A stretch of DNA of 64,000 nt, taken from CAWELS01 sp964468205. Its GTDB lineage: Bacteria; Acidobacteriota; Terriglobia; Bryobacterales; Bryobacteraceae. This document shows positions 45,764-54,310 of this stretch, one piece after another. The notes under the pieces are model-generated. The model searched no databases. It had not been told where the DNA came from and saw nothing but the letters and a program-made list of their open reading frames with translations. A program made the translations under genes and the position numbers. Every line of letters begins with the position of its first letter. Position 1 is the stretch's first letter. The stretch is from the NCBI GenBank assembly GCA_964468205.1, contig CAYXVG010000036.1, positions 1 through 64,000 on the forward strand. Reading direction: 5' to 3'.

Positions 45764-46423
45764 GTGGCGCGTATCCTGAGCACCGGCGAGGCGAAGCGAT
45801 TCTACGATCGCTTTGGGAGGCTGCAGGACGGGCAGGTTCTCTACGAGGGGCGGGCGCTCGAGACGCTTGAACGGAATGGCCGGTTCGAGCATGTGGCGCG
45901 GGTGATCGAATTCGGTTGTGGAACCGGGGCATTCGCCCGCCGGCTGCTGAGGCGGCGGCTCCCCTCAGAGGCGTGGTATCTCGGGCTCGACGTCAGCGAG
46001 ACGATGGTGCGAATTGCGAGAGAACGCCTCAAACCGTGGGCAGAGCGCGCCGAGGTCCTGCAGACATCGGGTGAGGTGCGAATCCCAGCGGAGGACCATT
46101 CCGCCGACCGCATCGTGGTGAACTACGTTTTGGATCTCCTGAACGAAGACGACATCCGCGCCCTGATCGTTGAAGCGGGCCGAGCGCTCCAACCCGGCGG
46201 CTTGCTCTGCATTGCCAGCCTGACCCATGGCGCCACCGCTCCGGCCCGGGTAATCGCCCGCCTGTGGGCGTGCGTGCAAGCGATCAACCCCGCCTGGACG
46301 GGCGGTTGCAGGCCGATTCGTATTGAAGATTATCTGGAGCCGGCCTCCTGGCGCGTCGAGCGCCAGGAGGTGGTGACGCAGTGCGCCGTCAGTTCCGAGG
46401 TACTGGTTGCATCTCCCCGGTGA
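45764..46423 (+). CDS. Class I SAM-dependent methyltransferase
   Basis: This 219-residue protein starts at GTG 45764. The SAM-binding motif I is VIEFGCGTGAFARRLL, motif II has the acidic end of strand 2 in YLGLDVSETMV, and motif III is RIVVNYVLDLLNEDDI. A GRALQPGGLLCIASL segment follows. The substrate is unknown. Fold and spacing resemble ubiquinone/menaquinone-type or small-molecule methyltransferases. It is divergent from the LigD genes. Confidence 0.88.
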   Translation: MARILSTGEAKRFYDRFGRLQDGQVLYEGRALETLERNGRFEHVARVIEFGCGTGAFARRLLRRRLPSEAWYLGLDVSETMVRIARERLKPWAERAEVLQTSGEVRIPAEDHSADRIVVNYVLDLLNEDDIRALIVEAGRALQPGGLLCIASLTHGATAPARVIARLWACVQAINPAWTGGCRPIRIEDYLEPASWRVERQEVVTQCAVSSEVLVASPR

Positions 46424-46433
46424 ACCGCAAGCT

Positions 46434-47570
46434 TCAGCCCACCTCCGCATTGGCGCGGCGCAGCCAGGCCCGCATAAAGGCGATGCAGTAGGCGGTGCCG
46501 GCGCGGCGGATGCCTGTATCGCCCGCCAGTTCCGGTACGTGGTCGGGGACCATGCTCCCGTTGAAGTGTACCTTGCGCAGCGCCTTCATCACCTCGTACA
46601 TGTCCATGTAACCGTCATCCGGAAACGTCTCGACGAACTCCGGTAGCGGCCCGGTCACGTTTCGGAAGTCGACGTCATGGATCTTGCCGCGGCCGCCAAA
46701 GTCTTTGATCATCTCGAAGACATCCTTGCCCATCTGGCCGCCGCCCTCGCTCCACGTCCCCACGCAGAAGCGAACACCCCAGGCCGGGCTCCCGGCGGCG
46801 ATCTCCTCGGCCCGCCGGTAGCCGTCGTAGTGAACGAACAGCTTGCCCACGCCGTTCATCATCGCCAGCGGCGGATCGTCGGGGTGCAGCGCCATCTTCA
46901 CGCCGGCCTCCTCGGCAACCGGCAGCGTGGCCTTGACGAAGTATGTGTAATTGTCCCAAATCTCTTCGGCGGGGTACTCGCGGTCAAATCGCCGCTTCTC
47001 CACCTTTGTCCGGAAGTCCTCGACGCTGAACTGACGGGCCCGGTAGCCGCGCCGCATCACATAACCAGTGGTGTAGGTGTTGGCCGGGTGGAAGTCATAC
47101 GGCGCGACGGGAATGCCAAGCTCGCCCAAGCTGCGAAGAAAGGTGCGGTACTCCTCGATGTCTTCATCGCGCCCCGGTTGGCCAAGCTGGATCCGCAGCG
47201 AGCGGTAGGCGTGCTGCACCGCGCCGTAGATGCCGAGGCCGAACTCGGCGAAGCGCTTCTGCACGGCGCGCAACGCGTCGACTCCTGGATCCGCGGAACC
47301 GTACTCCAGCCGGACCCAGCGAAGTCCAATCTGCTTCAATAGCAGCAACTCTTCATCGCTAGCTTTCCACGAAGTGCGGTGGGCCATCTTGATGTTGGCC
47401 GGATCGTACTCATCGATGATCTCGCCAGCCGGCCGGGCCGAGGCGTCTTCCCGTATCGTGGAGCATCCGGCGCCGGCCAGCGTGAGGGCTCCTGCGGCAA
47501 GGGGCGCCCGCAAAACGGCGCGCCGTCCCACTCTGTTTTCATGATGCACGGTGGTGTTCTCCTTTCCCAC
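46434..47570 (-). CDS. Mannonate-dehydratase-like (UxuA) protein with Tat/lipoprotein signal
   Basis: The 378-residue protein begins with a twin-arginine motif (GRRAVLRAPLAAGALTLAGAGC) and a lipobox Cys at 36. The catalytic body matches UxuA/TIM-barrel enzymes: RWVRLEYGSADPGVDALR, VKMALHPDDPP, RFCVGTWSEGG, KIHDVDFRNV and the DDGYMDMYEVMKALR metal motif. UxuA converts D-mannonate to 2-keto-3-deoxygluconate and is normally cytoplasmic, so the export signal is unusual. Its neighbours encode an exported enolase-superfamily enzyme and a lipoprotein amidohydrolase, suggesting sugar-acid breakdown outside the cytoplasm. Confidence 0.85.
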   Translation of the reverse strand: MGKENTTVHHENRVGRRAVLRAPLAAGALTLAGAGCSTIREDASARPAGEIIDEYDPANIKMAHRTSWKASDEELLLLKQIGLRWVRLEYGSADPGVDALRAVQKRFAEFGLGIYGAVQHAYRSLRIQLGQPGRDEDIEEYRTFLRSLGELGIPVAPYDFHPANTYTTGYVMRRGYRARQFSVEDFRTKVEKRRFDREYPAEEIWDNYTYFVKATLPVAEEAGVKMALHPDDPPLAMMNGVGKLFVHYDGYRRAEEIAAGSPAWGVRFCVGTWSEGGGQMGKDVFEMIKDFGGRGKIHDVDFRNVTGPLPEFVETFPDDGYMDMYEVMKALRKVHFNGSMVPDHVPELAGDTGIRRAGTAYCIAFMRAWLRRANAEVG

Positions 47571-47658
47571 TTGGCACTAACACAATATGACACCCGGGCC
47601 GGGTTCGGCATGGCTCTCCTGCCCGAGGAAAGCCGGAGGGCGAAGGTGCGCTCCCGCT

Positions 47659-48879
47659 TCACCAGTTCGTGATCGATCCGTCCGGCCGCCGGTAGAGGCT
47701 GCCGCGAGCCGGATTTCCCGTGACCTCGGCCACCATCGTTGCCCGCGACGGGTCGAACTCGACACCCAGCCCCGGCCGCTCGTTGGGCCACAGCTTCCCG
47801 TTTTTGAGGTCATAGTGCAGCGGAGCCCACGGGAACTCCTCGCTTCCGTCCCGCCGCATCTCCATCACCACGGGGCCGGGGAACCAACCGCAGACATGTA
47901 CCAGCGCCGCCTCGGATACGGGACCCGTGTTGTGCGGAATCAACCCCACGTAGTGCGTCTCGCAAAGCGCGGCGAGTTTCACGTACTCGGTGATGCCGCC
48001 CGTATTGGGTAACGTGACTCGCGTGTAGTCGATCAGGCGTTGCTCGATCAGCTCGTTCGTATCCCAGCGGTCGCCGTACTGTTCGCCTACCGCCAGCGGC
48101 ACTCTCACCTGCCCGCGCAGTTCGCGGTAAACCCCCGGGTTCTCGGAACGCACAGGGTCCTCCACAAACAGCGGATCCAACTCCTCGAGCAGCGCACTCA
48201 TCCGGACAGCATCAGCCAAGTCAAGCCGCGTGTGATAGTCGATCGCCCAGTCCCCGCCGGGCCCGACTCCTTCGCGAATCTCCCGGCACTCCTCGAGCGT
48301 CTTGCGGACGGCTCTAGGAGCGTCGAACAGCCCGCCCGGACCGGGGCCGGAGACGCTGGTGCGGTAGGCTCGGAATCCTGCCTCGATGCAGGCTCGGGCG
48401 GTTTCGCGCAGGCTCCCTTGCGACGGAAAGTTCGTCGAATAGCACTCTACGTGGTCCCGGCTCAACCCGCCCAGAAGACTGTGCACCGGTACGCCTAGCG
48501 CCTGGCCCTTGATATCCCACAACGCCATGTCAATCGCGCCGAGCGCGTGCAGTCGCTCGCGGCCGGCCGGATAGAAGGCCCCGCGGTACATCAACTGCCA
48601 GAGGTGTTCGATGCGCGAGGGGTCCTGGCCCACTACAAACTGGGCGCAGGACTCGAAGGTGTCCTTTGTTCCGCCCTCTCCGATGCCGGTGATCCCCGCG
48701 TCGGTTTCCACGGTGACAATCCGAAAGCTTTGATTGAAGGAAAGCCGCATCCGAGGCGCCTCGTAAAGGCGAAGCCTGGTTATCTTCATGCGGTGCGGGC
48801 TGGCTGGCGGCGGCTCCGGAGCAGCCAATGCCGCGCTTCCGCCAAGAAGTCCGGTGGTGAGGATCTGCCTACGTTTCAT
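47659..48879 (-). CDS. Exported mandelate-racemase/muconate-lactonizing-type enzyme (enolase superfamily)
   Basis: ATG 48879 has GGAGG upstream on the reverse strand and yields a leader (MKRRQILTTGLLGGSAALAA) and 406 residues. The capping domain and barrel show the usual motifs: VTVETDAGITGIGEGG, DMALWDIKGQALGVPVHSLLGG, DWAIDYHTRLDLADAVR, LFVEDPVRSENP (acidic metal ligand), VPLAVGEQYG and GLIPHNTGPVSEAALVH. Such enzymes act as sugar-acid dehydratases. Export is unusual for the superfamily. It is oriented with the UxuA-like gene (88 bases between) and divergent from the amidohydrolase gene. Confidence 0.88.
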   Translation of the reverse strand: MKRRQILTTGLLGGSAALAAPEPPPASPHRMKITRLRLYEAPRMRLSFNQSFRIVTVETDAGITGIGEGGTKDTFESCAQFVVGQDPSRIEHLWQLMYRGAFYPAGRERLHALGAIDMALWDIKGQALGVPVHSLLGGLSRDHVECYSTNFPSQGSLRETARACIEAGFRAYRTSVSGPGPGGLFDAPRAVRKTLEECREIREGVGPGGDWAIDYHTRLDLADAVRMSALLEELDPLFVEDPVRSENPGVYRELRGQVRVPLAVGEQYGDRWDTNELIEQRLIDYTRVTLPNTGGITEYVKLAALCETHYVGLIPHNTGPVSEAALVHVCGWFPGPVVMEMRRDGSEEFPWAPLHYDLKNGKLWPNERPGLGVEFDPSRATMVAEVTGNPARGSLYRRPDGSITNW

Positions 48880-49028
48880 TCTTCTGCCTCCAGGGGAAAC
48901 AGCTCGTTTCCCGAATAGCGGTATCAAGCTATGATACGCCGCCGCGAGCTGGAGACCGCGGTTCCCCACACAGCGGTTCCGGCGGTTGATAGAATTCAAG
49001 CCAGAACGCCAAGAGAGAAGTCGCCACC

Positions 49029-50102
49029 ATGAAAACGCTTGCCCCGCCGTTGATCGCTCTGCTTTTGCTTTCCTGCTCCGGCGCCGAAGAACCACCGCAA
49101 TCCCGCGCGCCGGCCTTTGAGGAGATCCTCAAGATCGACGTTCATTCCCACATCTTCGAGGACATTCCCGAATTCGTGGACATGATGAAGCGCATTAACT
49201 TGCGAATCATAAACATCTGTACGCGAGGGAATAATCTCGAAAACCTCCGGCTCATGGAACAGCGCGCCGAGGAGATCAGCGCGAAATACCCCGGACAGTT
49301 CTACTTCGCCTCCACCTTCGATCTCACCCGGCGAAACGAACCGGATTACCACGAGCAGGTGACCCAGTGGCTCGACGCCTCCTACGAAGCCGGCGCCGTC
49401 ATGACCAAGATTTGGAAAGAGGTCGGCATGGAGATGAAAACGCCGGACGGAGCCTACCTGATGCCCGACGACCCGCTGCTTGATCCCGTCCACGCCCACA
49501 TCGCGAGCCGCGGCAAGCCTCTCCTCGCCCACCTTGCCGAGCCCGTGGCCGCGTGGCTTCCGCTCGATCCGGAAAACGTCCACTATGGCTACTACTCAAA
49601 CAATCCCGAGTGGCACCTTTACGGCAAGGAGGGCTATCCCACCCACGCCGAAATCCTCGCCGCCCGCGACCGCATCATCGAGAAGCACCCGGATCTGATC
49701 TTCATCGGCGCCCACCTCGGCAGCATGTCCCACGACGTCGACGAGATTGCCAAGAGCCTCGACAAGTACCCGAATTTCTACGTCGAATGCTCCGCCCGCA
49801 CCCGCGACCTCACCCGGCAGCCGGCCGAGAAGGTGCGCAACTTCTTCCTCAAGTATCAAGATCGGATCATGTACGGCGTCGACCTCGTACGGATTCCCGA
49901 GCGCGACGGCCCGACCCCGCCGGAAAAGCGCGCCGCCTACGCTGCAAGTATTGAAGACCGCTACCGTCTCGACTACGCCTACTACGCCGGATCAACGCCC
50001 GTCGAAATCGCCGGGAAGACGGTCGAGGCGCTGGCCCTGCCGCGCGAGGTCCTCGATAAGTTCTACCATCGCAACGCCCAGCGCATTATCCCGGGTCTCT
50101 GA
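49029..50102 (+). CDS. Lipoprotein amidohydrolase family protein
   Basis: The 357-residue protein has a lipoprotein signal with Cys at about 16 (LLLLSCSGAEE). The amidohydrolase fold appears in KIDVHSHIFEDIPEF (HxH metal motif), AVMTKIWKEVGMEM (a Lys in the barrel), PLLAHLAEPVAAWLPLD, IGAHLGSMSHDVDEIAK and RIMYGVDLVRIPE. Members include TIM-barrel hydrolases and decarboxylases such as amidohydrolase_2 proteins. The substrate is unknown. It is divergent from the enolase-superfamily gene and convergent with the five-gene operon behind it. Confidence 0.87.
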   Translation: MKTLAPPLIALLLLSCSGAEEPPQSRAPAFEEILKIDVHSHIFEDIPEFVDMMKRINLRIINICTRGNNLENLRLMEQRAEEISAKYPGQFYFASTFDLTRRNEPDYHEQVTQWLDASYEAGAVMTKIWKEVGMEMKTPDGAYLMPDDPLLDPVHAHIASRGKPLLAHLAEPVAAWLPLDPENVHYGYYSNNPEWHLYGKEGYPTHAEILAARDRIIEKHPDLIFIGAHLGSMSHDVDEIAKSLDKYPNFYVECSARTRDLTRQPAEKVRNFFLKYQDRIMYGVDLVRIPERDGPTPPEKRAAYAASIEDRYRLDYAYYAGSTPVEIAGKTVEALALPREVLDKFYHRNAQRIIPGL

Positions 50103-50116
50103 TTCTTTATGCGCCC

Positions 50117-51109
50117 TCAGTACTGCCACTCGGCCGGCAACTCCACCACCAGCGCGTGCGCCTGTAGTTCGCCCCGGCCTTCATGAACCAGGATGACGCT
50201 CTTTCCGGTTTCCCGCCAAGCCAGTCCCTCCCAGTTGGCATGGCCGATCTCCGGCGGCGCCACCGACGCTATGTCCAGCGGATCACCAACGGGTTTGCCG
50301 GTCATATCAAACCGCTGGATGACGTGGTGCAGGAATTCAGGCGGCGCCACGGCACTTTGCGATCCGAGCAGGACCAGGAAGCCCCACTCGTCCTCGCGCT
50401 GATCCGGCCAGCGGTACCAGGCCAAGTCCGGAGCGCGGAACCGCTGTGCCGCGGGAACGGCGCCCGTGGGCAGCGGAACGTCCAGTATCACCCGGTGAAG
50501 TCCGTCCCGCCAGCGTACCCGGCCAGGGTTCGAGCCGGCCGGGATGTCGTGGACAAAGATAATCGGCGCGAACGGTTCCAGCCCGGCGCGGACCTCGAGA
50601 TCGGGATGGAGCGAGCCTCGGTCAGGATAGCCGCCCTCCCAGATAACGGCGACGCGTGACGTGGCATTGGGCAGGGGACGCACGGCGATTCCCTCGAGGC
50701 CCCGGCGCGCGACCTCCGCGAGAGGATAGTCGTACTCGACGATCGGACCGTCCCGGCCCACCAGGCCGCGCATCCTTTCCGACAGCACAACCAACCGCCC
50801 GTCAGCGAGTTGGTCAATCGATTCGAGGTCGACGAAGGTGAGTATCGGAAACGAGATCCGCTCCGGATGATGGTCGTTGAGCGCGATCACTGGTCCGGCG
50901 TCCGCCGGTATGCGCACCCGGAAATAGGCGTTCGGCGCGGAGTCGTCGACGATGAGAAGCTCGTTCTCACCTACGTGCACTCCCGAGGCTTCTTCGATCA
51001 CGGCGGAAGGCGCAGCGGGTTCGGGAATGCCGGCATCGGGACCGCAACAGAAGAGCGCGCAAGCCGCCGCGCTGAGGCTCACCCGCCGCAGACACTTCTC
51101 GGCGATCAT
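50117..51109 (-). CDS. Esterase-like/phytase-like beta-propeller lipoprotein
   Basis: This 330-residue protein begins with a lipoprotein-type signal (SLSAAACALFCCG, lipid Cys at ~21-22). The rest looks like the esterase-like phytase/SdiA-regulated propeller: VIEEASGVHVGENELLIVDDSA, DLESIDQLADGRLVVLSE, GLEGIAVRPLPNATSRVAVIWEGG and NWEGLAWRETGKSVILVHEG. It would act in the periplasm or at the outer membrane. It is the last gene of the five-gene operon; the stop of hemQ is six bases before it. Confidence 0.72.
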   Translation of the reverse strand: MIAEKCLRRVSLSAAACALFCCGPDAGIPEPAAPSAVIEEASGVHVGENELLIVDDSAPNAYFRVRIPADAGPVIALNDHHPERISFPILTFVDLESIDQLADGRLVVLSERMRGLVGRDGPIVEYDYPLAEVARRGLEGIAVRPLPNATSRVAVIWEGGYPDRGSLHPDLEVRAGLEPFAPIIFVHDIPAGSNPGRVRWRDGLHRVILDVPLPTGAVPAAQRFRAPDLAWYRWPDQREDEWGFLVLLGSQSAVAPPEFLHHVIQRFDMTGKPVGDPLDIASVAPPEIGHANWEGLAWRETGKSVILVHEGRGELQAHALVVELPAEWQY

Positions 51110-51115
51110 CGGCGG

Positions 51116-51997
51116 CTACGCTCCGTGCGGGTCACCCGCGGGGACTTCGCCCGCGAGCAGACGCGGCAGTTCGGCGGCGCGCACCCTGATCCCGGTGTAA
51201 AACGGGCCAAAGGCCGCGAATACCGCGCTCACCTCGTCGAAACGCATCTCGTAAATCAGCTTCTTGAACACCACCGGATCGTCGGCGAAGAGGTCCACAC
51301 CCCACTCCCAGTCGTCAAAGCCAATGGAGCCGGAGATGATCTGCTTCACCGCGCCCGCGTACTTCCGGCCCACCCGGCCGTGTACGCCCATCTGGCGAGC
51401 CCGCTCGCCGATCGGCACCGTATACCAGTTCTTCTCCTCGAGCCGCCGCCGGTCCATCGGGTAGAAGCAGACGTAGCGATAGTCCGGCATCGGCGGGTGG
51501 AGCCGTGGCGCCATTGCCGTACGCTGCCGTCCGAGAGTTTCTTCGATCGCCGCCGCCCATTCCTCGGAGCCGGGCTTTACCCCTTTTTCAGCGAGGCTCT
51601 GGTAGAGCTTCACGCTGGACTCGTAGAGGCCCAACTCCACCACCGAAACATACGACGTCACTGGCTCCAGGTAGTCCCACAGACGCAACGACGCCAGCCG
51701 CAGCTCTGTCGCGTTCAACTCATCAAAAGACGGCCGGAAATGCAGGAGCATCAGATCGCCCTTGTGCCCCAACAGCGAGAATACAGCGCTCGGAGATTCG
51801 CCCTCCTCCATTGCGGCCAGGCAACGGGACGCCTCGGCGGCGATTGCGTCGCGATCCTCCTCCGGGAGAGCCTTCCAGTCCATCCAGCGGATGCGCATCA
51901 TCTGATGGAGCATGCTCGCTCCCTCGAGCGTGAGAGGAACTTCGGAGCTAGACGGGATCAGCGGATTTCCACGCGAATTCGGTTTGTGATCGGGCAT
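51116..51997 (-). CDS. hemQ: Chlorite-dismutase-family heme protein, coproheme decarboxylase (HemQ)
   Basis: I start at ATG 51997, giving 293 residues; the upstream open frame reaches 52219 but overlaps the previous gene. The chlorite-dismutase fold is indicated by DLMLLHFRPSFDELNATE, SYVSVVELGLYES, RYVCFYPMDRRRLEEKNWYT, MGVHGRVGRKYAGAVKQIISGSIGFDDWEWGVDLF and YEMRFDEVSA. HemQ decarboxylates coproheme III to protoheme in the coproporphyrin pathway. The operon neighbour is a LOV photosensor phosphatase, so heme supply may respond to light. Confidence 0.9.
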   Translation of the reverse strand: MPDHKPNSRGNPLIPSSSEVPLTLEGASMLHQMMRIRWMDWKALPEEDRDAIAAEASRCLAAMEEGESPSAVFSLLGHKGDLMLLHFRPSFDELNATELRLASLRLWDYLEPVTSYVSVVELGLYESSVKLYQSLAEKGVKPGSEEWAAAIEETLGRQRTAMAPRLHPPMPDYRYVCFYPMDRRRLEEKNWYTVPIGERARQMGVHGRVGRKYAGAVKQIISGSIGFDDWEWGVDLFADDPVVFKKLIYEMRFDEVSAVFAAFGPFYTGIRVRAAELPRLLAGEVPAGDPHGA

Positions 51998-52031
51998 CGG
52001 GATAACCAGTTGGAATAGCGTTGCACCTATT

Positions 52032-53282
52032 CTAACCCGGCCGGCCCGCCGCCTCCATTTCGAACGCCAGCACCGTGATGTCGTCCTGCTGCGGTTTGCC
52101 GCCGCACCACTCTGTGACCTCCGCAATAACGGACTCCACGCTCTCCGTGATCGAAATATTTTTGGATTCTTGCAGGCTCCTCGTAAGCCGCTCGCCGCCG
52201 AACTCCTCTTCCCGGGCATTCTCCGTTTCGATCACCCCGTCGGTGAAGAGAACGGCGCGATCGCCGGGCAGCAGTGAGATGCACTGCTCCTCGTAGGCCA
52301 TATCCGGTAGAATACCGACCGGCGGCCCGCCCGGCTCCAACCCTCTCGGCGCTCCCTCTCTCGGCACGACAACCGGCGGATGATGACCAGCCGCGACGTA
52401 GCGGAACCTTCCGGATGCAATATCCAGCAGCCCATAAATCAGCGTGAAGTACTGGCTGGTGCGTGGATCGAAAGGAAAGTACTCGTTCAGCCGCGAAACA
52501 ACGCTGGCTGGTTCCGCCACCCTCTCTCCACCTGGATCTTCGAAAAGCAGCGAGCGCCCCGGCAGCGGGGACAACATCCGGCTCACCGCCACCGACAGCA
52601 ACGCGGACGCCACTCCATGGCCGCTCACGTCCAGAATGTACATCGCCAGCAGCCCCGGCTGCAGCAGGAAGACATTGAAAATATCACCGGCAAGCTCGGC
52701 CGACGGCAGGAACGACCATGCGAACGACACTCCATCCACCGCCGGAGCCCTGTCCGGCAGCATCGCCCGCTGCACCCGCGCCGCCGCTTCCAGGTCCCGC
52801 CGCATCCGCTCATTCGCGTCCTGGAGTTTCCGCTTCGCCTCCCGTAGGGCGTCCTCGGCGTTCTTCTGGGCCGTGATGTCGGACTGGATGCCGATGTGGT
52901 TGGTCACACGTCCCGACGAGTCGCGCACCGGTGTGATCGAAAGCCGGTTCCAGAACGGCCTGCCATCCTTGCGGTAGTTGAGGATCTGCACCGTGCAGGC
53001 CGAGTCGGTGCGGATCGCCTCGCGTATTACCGCGACGGTTTCCGGATCTGTATCCGGTCCCTGCAGGAAACGGCAGTTGCGGCCAATTACCTCTTCGATG
53101 CTGTAGCCGGTGAGCCGTTCGAACCCTTCATTCGCATAGATGAGCGGATTGTCGGGCAGGCTGCGGTCGGAGATGGTGATGCCCTCGGCGGCGCCGGCCA
53201 GCGCACGGTCCTTGAGAACCAGTTGCGCTTCGTACTCCTCGTCGTTCAGGACTTTTCTAGTTCGCTGCTTTGGCGCGTTCAT
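52032..53282 (-). CDS. LOV photosensor-SpoIIE/PP2C-type serine phosphatase
   Basis: The 416-residue protein begins with a PAS domain (~20-140) with canonical LOV features: GRNCRFLQGPDTDP with the photo-adduct cysteine C70, NYRKDGRPFWNRLSITPV and HIGIQSDIT, whose Gln contacts flavin. A short coiled coil (~140-175) connects to the SpoIIE/RsbU-type phosphatase (~180-416; ARVQRAMLPD, DVSGHGVASALLSVAVS, YVAAGHHPPVVV, FTDGVIETENA, QQDDITVLAF). The inferred role is blue-light control of a partner-switching sigma-factor pathway. No anti-sigma or antagonist gene is in the window. It overlaps the oxidoreductase gene by four bases. Confidence 0.95.
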   Translation of the reverse strand: MNAPKQRTRKVLNDEEYEAQLVLKDRALAGAAEGITISDRSLPDNPLIYANEGFERLTGYSIEEVIGRNCRFLQGPDTDPETVAVIREAIRTDSACTVQILNYRKDGRPFWNRLSITPVRDSSGRVTNHIGIQSDITAQKNAEDALREAKRKLQDANERMRRDLEAAARVQRAMLPDRAPAVDGVSFAWSFLPSAELAGDIFNVFLLQPGLLAMYILDVSGHGVASALLSVAVSRMLSPLPGRSLLFEDPGGERVAEPASVVSRLNEYFPFDPRTSQYFTLIYGLLDIASGRFRYVAAGHHPPVVVPREGAPRGLEPGGPPVGILPDMAYEEQCISLLPGDRAVLFTDGVIETENAREEEFGGERLTRSLQESKNISITESVESVIAEVTEWCGGKPQQDDITVLAFEMEAAGRPG

Positions 53283-54298
53283 TCCTCGGATACTTTCACT
53301 AGCTGCTTGCCAATATTAGCCCCTTGCATCATTCCAATGAAAGCGGCGGACGCATTCTGCAGTCCTTCCACCACCGTCTCCCGGTAGCGGATCTTGCCCT
53401 CGCGAAGCCACTCCGCCATCTGGCGCATCCCCTCTTCATACCGGTCCGCAAATTGGAATACCAGGAACCCTTCCATCCGGGCCTGCTTCACGATCAACTG
53501 GAACAGAAGGCGTGGCCCAAGCTCGGGACGCTTCAGATTGTACTGGGAGATCTGCCCACAGATCACCACGCGCGCCCCTACCGCTAGGTTCATCAGCGCC
53601 GCGTCGGTGATCTTGCCGCCGACATTGTCGAAGTACACGTCGATGCCGTCCGGGCAGAGTTCCTTTAGCACGCCCGTGTAGTCCGATGCCGTTTTGTAGT
53701 TGAACGCCCCATCGAATCCGAGCTCGCCGGTCAGGTACTCTACCTTTTCATCGGACCCGGCGATGCCGATCACGCGGCAGCCAGAAACCTTCGTGATCTG
53801 GCCCGCCAGGGAACCCACCGCGCCCGCTGCTCCCGAGACCAGTACCGTCTCGCCTTCCCTCAGCCGGCCAACCTCGAGCAGGCCGAAGTACGCTGTCATG
53901 CCCGGCATTCCCAAGGCATAAAGCGCCGTCGATATCGGTGCGAGCGTTGGATCGGCCTTCCGTGTTCCAGCGCCATCGGAAATCGCGTATTTCTGCCAAC
54001 CGAACATCCCCTCGACGTAGTCGCCAGTGGTGAACCCGGGATTTCTGGATTCAATCACCTCGCCCACCGCGCCGCCGGTCATCACCTCGCCGATTTCGAG
54101 CGGCGCTGCATACGAAGGAGCGTCGCGCATCCGCCCGCGCATGTATGGGTCTACCGACAGCCAGATGATCCGCACCAGAAACTCCCCCTCGGCGATCTCC
54201 CGCACCGGCTCCTCGACCATCGCGAAATCCGACTCCTTCGGCATGCCAACCGGGCGTGCCGCCATCACAATCTGTTGGTTCAAGCGATTCGTGTCCAT
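53279..54298 (-). CDS. CurA/quinone-reductase-type NADP-dependent oxidoreductase
   Basis: The 339-residue protein is a medium-chain dehydrogenase/reductase without the structural-zinc motif. Marks are VRIIWLSVDPYMRGRM, GMPGMTAYFGLLEVGRLREGETVLVSGAAGAVGSLAGQ with the nucleotide-binding AAGAVGS loop, IDVYFDNVGG and GARVVICGQISQYN. Homologues reduce alkenal double bonds (curcumin and 2-alkenal reductases), often defending against reactive aldehydes. The last four bases overlap the LOV-SpoIIE gene; the phosphopantetheinyl transferase gene is 12 bases upstream. Confidence 0.93.
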   Translation of the reverse strand: MDTNRLNQQIVMAARPVGMPKESDFAMVEEPVREIAEGEFLVRIIWLSVDPYMRGRMRDAPSYAAPLEIGEVMTGGAVGEVIESRNPGFTTGDYVEGMFGWQKYAISDGAGTRKADPTLAPISTALYALGMPGMTAYFGLLEVGRLREGETVLVSGAAGAVGSLAGQITKVSGCRVIGIAGSDEKVEYLTGELGFDGAFNYKTASDYTGVLKELCPDGIDVYFDNVGGKITDAALMNLAVGARVVICGQISQYNLKRPELGPRLLFQLIVKQARMEGFLVFQFADRYEEGMRQMAEWLREGKIRYRETVVEGLQNASAAFIGMMQGANIGKQLVKVSEE

Positions 54299-54310
54299 AG
54301 CTCCTCCTAC

